Positions 1 through 3,983 of a stretch of 5,881 bases of DNA are shown piece by piece; the first letter of the stretch is position 1; each line of letters starts with the position of its first letter. Source of the stretch: Coriobacteriales bacterium (GTDB taxonomy: Bacteria; Actinomycetota; Coriobacteriia; Coriobacteriales; UBA8131); contig JAISPK010000155.1 in the NCBI GenBank assembly GCA_031274985.1, forward strand, positions 1 to 5,881. Direction: 5' to 3'. A program made the position numbers and the translations under genes. The notes beneath the pieces are model-generated. The model saw nothing but the letters and a program-made list of their open reading frames with translations. It was not told where the DNA came from and ran no database searches.

Positions 1-1
1 C

Positions 2-505
2 AATACGGTGCTGAGCGATGACCCGCTGCTGACCTGTCGTTTGGAAGGGGGACACAACCCCCTGCGAATCGTCTGCGATTCTCGCCTCAGGATACCCCTT
101 GAGTCTCAGCTGGTGCAAACGGCTCATGAGGTGCCACTACTGATTGCCTGTACCGTTGATGATGCTGACAAAAAGCGCCAGCTGGAGGAGCTGGGCTGTG
201 AGGTAGTGAGGTTTACGCAGAGCGAAGATCAGGTAGACCTCAGGCAAGTGCTCCAAGAGCTGGGGAGGCGCGAGATTGACAGTGTGCTCATAGAAGGAGG
301 GCCAACGCTGTTGGGAGCTGCCTTTGACGCAGGAGTGGTGCAGGCAGTGTGTTGCTATATCGCACCAAAGCTCTTTGGCGGCAGCGATGCCCCTTCTCCC
401 ATAGGTGGCAGAGGCGTGAGTACTCCCGGGCAGTCAATAAAACTTAAGAATTCTACGATAACCATGTTTGGGGAGGATATAGCTATTGAGGGAGAGGTGG
501 AGTAG
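2..505 (+). CDS. ribD: RibD, C-terminal reductase domain (5' truncated by window start)
   Basis: This is the 3' part of the bifunctional diaminohydroxyphosphoribosylaminopyrimidine deaminase / 5-amino-6-(5-phosphoribosylamino)uracil reductase of riboflavin synthesis. The reading frame is open from base 2, so there is no start here and the whole N-terminal zinc deaminase domain lies outside the window. The visible 167 residues belong to the NADPH-dependent, DHFR-like reductase domain. It begins in the TVLSDDPLLTCR segment, equivalent to the conserved TVLADDP-x-LT-x-R motif of RibD, followed by PLRIVCDSRLRIPL. The VLIEGGPTLLGAAF nucleotide-binding motif (about bases 284-325) and the YIAPKLFGG strand (about 356-382) also match the family, and the end G-x-D-I-A-I-E-G is a normal RibD C terminus. 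One oddity is Gln at bases 341-343 where many homologues have Asp (GLVDE-type motif). Its TAG stop directly abuts the ribE ATG. The identification is secure, but the upstream half cannot be judged. Confidence 0.95.
   Translation, partial: NTVLSDDPLLTCRLEGGHNPLRIVCDSRLRIPLESQLVQTAHEVPLLIACTVDDADKKRQLEELGCEVVRFTQSEDQVDLRQVLQELGRREIDSVLIEGGPTLLGAAFDAGVVQAVCCYIAPKLFGGSDAPSPIGGRGVSTPGQSIKLKNSTITMFGEDIAIEGEVE
489..502 (+). promoter_or_regulatory. Ribosome binding region of ribE inside the ribD end
   Basis: The last codons of ribD form a purine-rich run (GAGGGAGAGGTGGAG) that ends right before the TAG stop. GGAG/AGAGG at 491-497 sits about 8 bases from the ribE ATG, a normal spacing, while the second GGAG at 499-502 is only 3 bases away. 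The ribE start therefore depends on a site within translated ribD sequence, which suggests translational coupling. Confidence 0.6.
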
Positions 506-1165
506 ATGTTTACGGGGATCATTGAAGAGATCGGTGTCATTGAAGCTACAAAGCGCGCAAAGCTCTCTGCGGTATTGAGCATTAAGGGCTCGCTGGTGAT
601 AGACAATCTGCAGCGGGGAGACTCCGTTGCAGTAGACGGGGTCTGCCTTACGGTAAGCGAACTTGGCGCTCACTCTTTTAGCGCAGACGTGATGCATGAG
701 ACCCTGGACCACTCAACGTTGGGCTCTCTCAGAGCAGGCAGCAAGGTAAATCTAGAGCGAGCGCTCCCTGCAGAGGGAAGATTCGGCGGACATATAGTAA
801 CCGGACACATCGATGCCTGCGGCACAATCACCAAAATCGTGCAGGACGACAATGCGGTGTGGTTTACCGTTAAAACCGAAGCATCGTTGCTACGCACCAT
901 CGTGCAAAAGGGTTCCCTTGCGCTTAACGGCATCAGCCTTACGGTAGCCAGGGTGACCGATTCTGACTTCAGTGTCTCGATTATTCCCCACACGCTCAAA
1001 GAAACCACCCTGGCGCTCAAGAAGGTTGGAGACCAGGTAAACCTCGAGACCGACATCATCGGCAAATATGTTGAGAAGCTACTCACCCCTCAAAACGCAT
1101 TGAGTTCGTACCAACAAAAAACGGGTGGGATATCCCAGGATTTTCTTGCCCTCTACGGCTTTTAG
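506..1165 (+). CDS. ribE: Riboflavin synthase, alpha subunit
   Basis: This enzyme dismutates two molecules of 6,7-dimethyl-8-ribityllumazine into riboflavin and 5-amino-6-ribitylaminouracil, the last step of riboflavin synthesis, in the cytoplasm. The 219-residue length fits the family (about 200-220). The diagnostic N terminus MFTGIIEEIG is present. Two tandem lumazine-binding barrels are visible. The first covers about residues 1-88 with VDGVCLTV at 43-50, including Cys47. The second covers about 97-187 with GGHIVTGHID at 94-103, LNGISLTV at 140-147 and PHTLKETTL at 161-169. The VNLETDIIGKYVEKLL segment leads into the C-terminal helix of trimeric synthases. The start is fixed by the conserved MFTGI beginning. 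The gene starts immediately after the ribD stop (TAGATG) and is followed 8 bases later by ribBA. The symbol follows the Bacillus-style operon usage; the same gene is called ribC in E. coli. Confidence 0.97.
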   Translation: MFTGIIEEIGVIEATKRAKLSAVLSIKGSLVIDNLQRGDSVAVDGVCLTVSELGAHSFSADVMHETLDHSTLGSLRAGSKVNLERALPAEGRFGGHIVTGHIDACGTITKIVQDDNAVWFTVKTEASLLRTIVQKGSLALNGISLTVARVTDSDFSVSIIPHTLKETTLALKKVGDQVNLETDIIGKYVEKLLTPQNALSSYQQKTGGISQDFLALYGF

Positions 1166-1169
1166 GAGA
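1164..1169 (+). promoter_or_regulatory. Shine-Dalgarno site of ribBA overlapping the ribE stop
   Basis: AGGAGA begins within the ribE TAG stop codon and lies 4 bases before the ribBA ATG at 1174. Terminating ribosomes on ribE would therefore end on the initiation site for ribBA, favouring coupled translation. Confidence 0.75.
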
Positions 1170-1173
1170 CAAA

Positions 1174-2448
1174 ATGGATACCCACATAGACTATGACCAA
1201 AATCAGCACTTTGATTCTATCGAGGATGCACTCGAAGCCCTCAGAAAGGGAGAGATGATTCTCGTGACCGACGACCAGGAGCGCGAGAATGAGGGTGACC
1301 TGATCTGCGCCGCTGAGTTTGCCACCACGTACAACGTAAACTTCATGGCCACCTACGCAAAAGGGTTGATCTGTATGCCCATGAGCGTTGAGTTTTGCGA
1401 GCGACTGCAAATACCCCAGATGGTCTCGGTAAATACCGACAGCCATGAGACTGCTTTTACCGTATCGATAGACCACGTAGACACTACCACCGGAATCTCG
1501 GCTGCCGAGCGCTCGATTACCGCCCTCAAGTGCGCCGAAGAGGGCGCAAAGCCCGAAGACTTTCGGCGTCCGGGGCATATGTTTCCGCTGCTCTCAAAAC
1601 CAAATGGCGTACTCGATCGCAACGGCCACACTGAGGCTACCGTTGATCTCATGCGCCTGGCCGGCCTCAAGGAGTGCGGCTTGTGCTGCGAGATCATGCG
1701 CGACGACGGCACCATGATGCGCACGGCAGAACTCATCGACTTTGCAGAGCGCTGGAAGCTCAAGCTCATCACCATTGAGGACCTGCAGAAGTACCGCAAG
1801 ATACACGACCGACTCGTTGAGTGCGTGGCAAGCCCCAGGTTGCCCACCGAGTATGGAGAGTTCAAGGCCTTTGGCTACCTCAACAAGCTCAACGGAGAAC
1901 ATCACGTGGCTCTGGTCAAAGGTGATTTGGGTGACGGCAGGGATATCTTAGTGCGGGTGCACTCCGAGTGTCTGACGGGCGATGCGTTTGGCTCGCTGCG
2001 CTGTGACTGCGGCGAGCAGTTCAAGGCTGCCATGGCGCAGATTGAGCGAGAGGGCAGGGGAGTTATGCTCTACATGCGCCAGGAAGGCAGAGGCATCGGG
2101 CTGATCAATAAGTTAAAGGCCTACGAGCTGCAGGATGGAGGTCTGGACACGGTTGAGGCCAACAGCGCCCTGGGTTTTGAGGATGACCTGCGCGAATACT
2201 TCATCGGAGCTCAGATCCTGAGAGACCTGGGGGTCAAGTCGTTCAGGCTTCTTACTAATAACCCGGACAAGCTCTACGGGCTCTCCGGCTTTGGGCTTGA
2301 GATCACTGATCGGGTGCCCATCGTTATTGAGCCTCATGACCATGACTACCACTACTTAAAAACCAAGCAGGAAAAAATGGGTCATCTCTTAGAAATGCAA
2401 TTATCGGACGATTTAGCAAAACACTCAGTTTTGGAAGATAACGAGTAA
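1174..2448 (+). CDS. ribBA: Bifunctional 3,4-dihydroxy-2-butanone 4-phosphate synthase / GTP cyclohydrolase II
   Basis: This fusion enzyme supplies both precursor branches of riboflavin. The N-terminal RibB domain (about residues 12-210) turns ribulose 5-phosphate into dihydroxybutanone phosphate. The C-terminal RibA domain (about 215-410) opens GTP to the diaminopyrimidine. RibB hallmarks are the acidic loop DDQERENEGD (33-42), which binds metal and substrate, DHVDTTTGISAAERS, RRPGHMFPL, and GHTEATVDL with His152 and Glu154. RibA hallmarks are VRVHSECLTGD and SLRCDCG, with the zinc ligands Cys266, Cys277 and Cys279 in the canonical C-x10-C-x-C spacing. MRQEGRGIGLINKLKAY and LLTNNPDK-x-x-G-L complete the GTP site. 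No key residue of either domain is missing, so both activities are expected. The length of 424 residues is somewhat over the usual ~400 because of a short charged tail after the RibA core. The ATG is supported by AGGAGA just upstream; ribH follows after 10 bases. Confidence 0.97.
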   Translation: MDTHIDYDQNQHFDSIEDALEALRKGEMILVTDDQERENEGDLICAAEFATTYNVNFMATYAKGLICMPMSVEFCERLQIPQMVSVNTDSHETAFTVSIDHVDTTTGISAAERSITALKCAEEGAKPEDFRRPGHMFPLLSKPNGVLDRNGHTEATVDLMRLAGLKECGLCCEIMRDDGTMMRTAELIDFAERWKLKLITIEDLQKYRKIHDRLVECVASPRLPTEYGEFKAFGYLNKLNGEHHVALVKGDLGDGRDILVRVHSECLTGDAFGSLRCDCGEQFKAAMAQIEREGRGVMLYMRQEGRGIGLINKLKAYELQDGGLDTVEANSALGFEDDLREYFIGAQILRDLGVKSFRLLTNNPDKLYGLSGFGLEITDRVPIVIEPHDHDYHYLKTKQEKMGHLLEMQLSDDLAKHSVLEDNE

Positions 2449-2453
2449 AGGAG
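2447..2453 (+). promoter_or_regulatory. Shine-Dalgarno site that decides the ribH start
   Basis: AAAGGAG starts inside the ribBA TAA stop. It lies 5 bases before the ATG at 2459. The alternative in-frame GTG at 2453 would overlap the Shine-Dalgarno sequence itself, so it cannot be served by it. This favours initiation at 2459 and couples ribH to ribBA. Confidence 0.75.
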
Positions 2454-2458
2454 TGAGT

Positions 2459-2926
2459 ATGAAGACGTACGAAGGAAAACTGGTAAATGACGGAATCAGG
2501 ATTGGCATTGTGGCCGCTCGGTTTAATGAGTTCATTACGAGCAAGCTCTTGTCGGGTGCGCTGGATGCTCTCAAGCGCCATGATGTGAGCAAGGACGATG
2601 TAGAGATCGCCTGGGTGCCGGGAGCGTTTGAGATTCCCCTCATCGCCTCAAAGATGGCGCAGTCCCTCAACTACGATGCGATAATCTGCCTGGGAACCGT
2701 CATAAGAGGGGGAACCGACCACTACGAATACGTGTGCAGTGAAGTAACCAAGGGAGTTGCTGCCGTATCGCTCCAAACAGGCATACCGGTGCTCTTTGGC
2801 GTTCTGACTACCGACAATCTGGAGCAGGCTATAGAACGGGCTGGCACCAAGGCCGGCAACAAGGGCTTTGAATGTGCCTTGAGCGCGCTGGAGATGGTCA
2901 ACGTTATCCGTGCACTTGAGGCGTGA
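2459..2926 (+). CDS. ribH: 6,7-dimethyl-8-ribityllumazine synthase
   Basis: RibH condenses 5-amino-6-ribitylaminouracil with dihydroxybutanone phosphate to give lumazine, the substrate of RibE. From the ATG at 2459 the protein has 155 residues, a typical length. Conserved segments in order are VAARFNEFI (18-26), the substrate-binding WVPGAFEIP (52-60), CLGTVIRGGTDHYEYV containing His88, FGVLTTDNLEQA, and ERAGTKAGNKG containing Arg127. With this start, His88 and Arg127 fall at the same numbers as the catalytic His88 and phosphate-binding Arg127 I recall for the Bacillus subtilis enzyme, which independently supports ATG 2459 over the GTG six bases upstream. Homologues assemble into pentamers or 60-subunit capsids, often enclosing the riboflavin synthase trimer; the sequence does not say which occurs here. 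It is the last rib gene, since the next gene is convergent. Confidence 0.96.
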   Translation: MKTYEGKLVNDGIRIGIVAARFNEFITSKLLSGALDALKRHDVSKDDVEIAWVPGAFEIPLIASKMAQSLNYDAIICLGTVIRGGTDHYEYVCSEVTKGVAAVSLQTGIPVLFGVLTTDNLEQAIERAGTKAGNKGFECALSALEMVNVIRALEA

Positions 2927-2936
2927 GAGCAGCGCT

Positions 2937-2963
2937 CAAAGAGCGTAATCAAACGCGCTTTTG
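2937..2963 (+). terminator. Weak candidate terminator hairpin between convergent genes
   Basis: CAAA-G-AGCG (2937-2945) can pair with CGCTTTTG (2956-2963) around a 10-base loop, with one bulged G, and the right arm contains four T. It lies just after ribH and overlaps the 3' end of the convergent methyltransferase gene, so it could act on the rib transcript. The stem is short and the T-run is inside the stem, so this is a weak candidate. A 4-bp stem GAGC/GCTC at 2927-2937 precedes it. No strong classical terminator is visible in the 22 bases between the two stop codons. Confidence 0.3.
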
Positions 2964-3719
2964 CAAAACGAGGTAGGTATTGAGGTCTCCCGTTCTTCCG
3001 TCAGAGGCAAAACGGGACACCACCTCTACCTCACCGGCAAATGCCTCGATGAACTGGTTGATCTCTCCCTCAGAGAAGCTGTGACAATAGCGGTAAGCAC
3101 CGGGTAGGTTGTTCCAGCTGAGCAAGAAGTCATGCTCGTCGAGGTTGCTCAACTCCAATGCTTTGAGGGCAACACGGTGGGTTTGTAGAGCCTTGGCCCT
3201 CAGCTCTGCGTTATTCAGGAACTGCCAAAACGTAACGAGGGCAAAACCTCCGGGGCGCAAGCTCTGTATGAGGGCGGCAAGAAGCGCCTGGCGGTATCGC
3301 TCAAGAGGCACGTGATGCATGAACCCGAACATCACCGCAACATCGCACCTCGAAGCCTCAAGCTGCCCGGCCAACTCCTGCCCCTCAAACAGCACGTCGA
3401 GGATATCAAGGTGCTGGTAGCGAAGGAGCCGACTGTCTCCGGAAGCTGCCGGCAATGCCAGAGCATCGCAGTTGTCAACCGCAAAGTAATCAAGACGAAG
3501 ATCGGTAAGCTGTGTGCGGAGAAAACCCTCAAACCTCAGGTTGCCGCAGGCTAAATCGAGCAGCCTGACAACACCACCACGAGCAGCTTTTTGAATAAAG
3601 GGGAGGCAGAGCTCCCAACCCGGCCAGGCAGATTGACGGGACGAAGAAAAAGAAGCGTGGTGCTCCTGATAGAAACAGGTATTGATTGCGCAGAGTCTTT
3701 TTGCTGTTGCGATGTCCAT
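2949..3719 (-). CDS. Class I SAM-dependent methyltransferase, Trm9/ALKBH8-like
   Basis: A 256-residue soluble protein with a Rossmann-type methyltransferase core. Motif I is LLDLACGNLRFEGFL (53-67), with the G-x-G-like SAM loop reduced to C-G-N. A motif II acid follows at Asp82 (YFAVDN), then a motif IV-like MFGFMHHVP (130-138), and LRPGGFALVTFW (154-165). Flanking parts match the plan of Trm9/ALKBH8 enzymes. The N terminus has FY-x4-ASFSSSRQSAWPGWE (16-36), like their F-S-x-T-R-x-x-x-W-P. The C terminus has LLSWNN (199-204) and RYCHSFSEGEI (210-220), like their P-W-x(n)-R-Y-Y-H-x-F-x-x-G-E. Those enzymes methylate carboxymethyl groups on tRNA wobble uridines; whether this bacterial protein does so is inference, and other substrates are possible. 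The chosen ATG has GAAGAAG 7 bases upstream; an alternative GTG at 3725 adds two residues but lies almost on that site. The gene converges on ribH, with 22 bases between the stops. Confidence 0.85.
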   Translation of the reverse strand: MDIATAKRLCAINTCFYQEHHASFSSSRQSAWPGWELCLPFIQKAARGGVVRLLDLACGNLRFEGFLRTQLTDLRLDYFAVDNCDALALPAASGDSRLLRYQHLDILDVLFEGQELAGQLEASRCDVAVMFGFMHHVPLERYRQALLAALIQSLRPGGFALVTFWQFLNNAELRAKALQTHRVALKALELSNLDEHDFLLSWNNLPGAYRYCHSFSEGEINQFIEAFAGEVEVVSRFASDGRTGDLNTYLVLQKRV

Positions 3720-3882
3720 AAGCACACTTCTTCGGAGGTGTTGAAAGTACGTATCGTAGCCTGAATCCTGGCCCGTGATTTCTTTAATGAGGATAATATA
3801 CCCGAATTATGGCTCAGAGTGCCGCTTAAAAGTACGACCTGTTATTGGGGCTTCTCCAAGCTGCCATAAACCGCCTTTACCC

Positions 3883-3911
3883 TTTGCAGCATTTCATAAA
3901 TATGTTATAAC
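3883..3911 (+). promoter_or_regulatory. Candidate sigma-70-type promoter of the sensor kinase gene
   Basis: TTTGCA (3883-3888) resembles the -35 box TTGACA at 4 of 6 positions, and TATAAC (3906-3911) resembles TATAAT at 5 of 6, with a 17-base spacer. Transcription would start near 3918, giving a leader of about 65 bases before the ATG at 3984. The position in the AT-rich part of the divergent intergenic region fits. This is pattern matching only. Confidence 0.4.
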
Positions 3912-3925
3912 GATAAAACTGGATA

Positions 3926-3943
3926 CATCATACTTTTATGATG
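3926..3943. repeat. Perfect 7-bp inverted repeat in the kinase leader
   Basis: CATCATA (3926-3932) and TATGATG (3937-3943) are exact inverted arms around the 4-base centre CTTT. The repeat lies 14 bases after the predicted -10 box, just past the predicted transcription start, where a repressor operator or a small 5' leader hairpin could act. It is followed at 3946-3953 by the 8-bp palindrome AGCATGCT. The stem is AT-rich and no T-tract follows, so a terminator is unlikely. Confidence 0.45.
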
Positions 3944-3964
3944 CAAGCATGCTCACGGTGGATT

Positions 3965-3971
3965 AGGGGGG
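3965..3971 (+). promoter_or_regulatory. Ribosome binding site of the kinase with long spacing
   Basis: AGGGGGG is the only purine-rich site before the kinase ATG and lies 12 bases from it, longer than the usual 5-9. No other start codon fits better: the in-frame sequence upstream reaches a TGA at 3939-3941 without any ATG, GTG or TTG, and the next Met lies beyond the first transmembrane helix. The spacing may mean modest translation. Confidence 0.5.
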
Positions 3972-3983
3972 CAAAGTATCAGC

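Larger units (their letters stand above)
3720..3983. other. Intergenic region between divergent methyltransferase and kinase genes
   Basis: These 264 bases separate the starts of the - strand methyltransferase and the + strand kinase, so both upstream control regions should lie here. The stretch is visibly richer in A and T than the flanking genes, especially 3781-3835 and 3890-3945. On the - strand a TATTAT/TATATT hexamer at about 3793-3800 could be a -10 element for the methyltransferase, but I see no good -35 partner. The + strand elements are listed separately. I find no convincing gene, tRNA or riboswitch here. Confidence 0.6.

Noticed and set aside
1..100. Possible FMN riboswitch for the rib operon
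   Set aside because: The window begins inside ribD coding sequence; the leader where such a riboswitch would sit is not included.
670..1086. A 138-codon - strand open frame opposite ribE
   Set aside because: It is the antisense shadow of the riboflavin synthase gene, with no plausible start site or domain.
1162..1865. Two long - strand open frames (138 and 170 codons) opposite ribBA
   Set aside because: They are shadows of ribBA, whose frame has all the catalytic and zinc motifs.
3312..3554. An 80-codon + strand open frame inside the methyltransferase gene
   Set aside because: The - strand frame carries the SAM-binding and terminal motifs; the + strand frame shows no domain and no ribosome binding site.
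3734..3740. GGAGGTG on the + strand, a near-perfect Shine-Dalgarno sequence
   Set aside because: The only start close behind it (TTG at 3741) runs into a stop after seven codons, so it serves no gene.
3775..3966. A 63-codon + strand open frame from GTG in the intergenic region
   Set aside because: It has no Shine-Dalgarno site, no recognisable domain and an unconvincing residue mix, and it covers the likely kinase promoter and inverted repeat.
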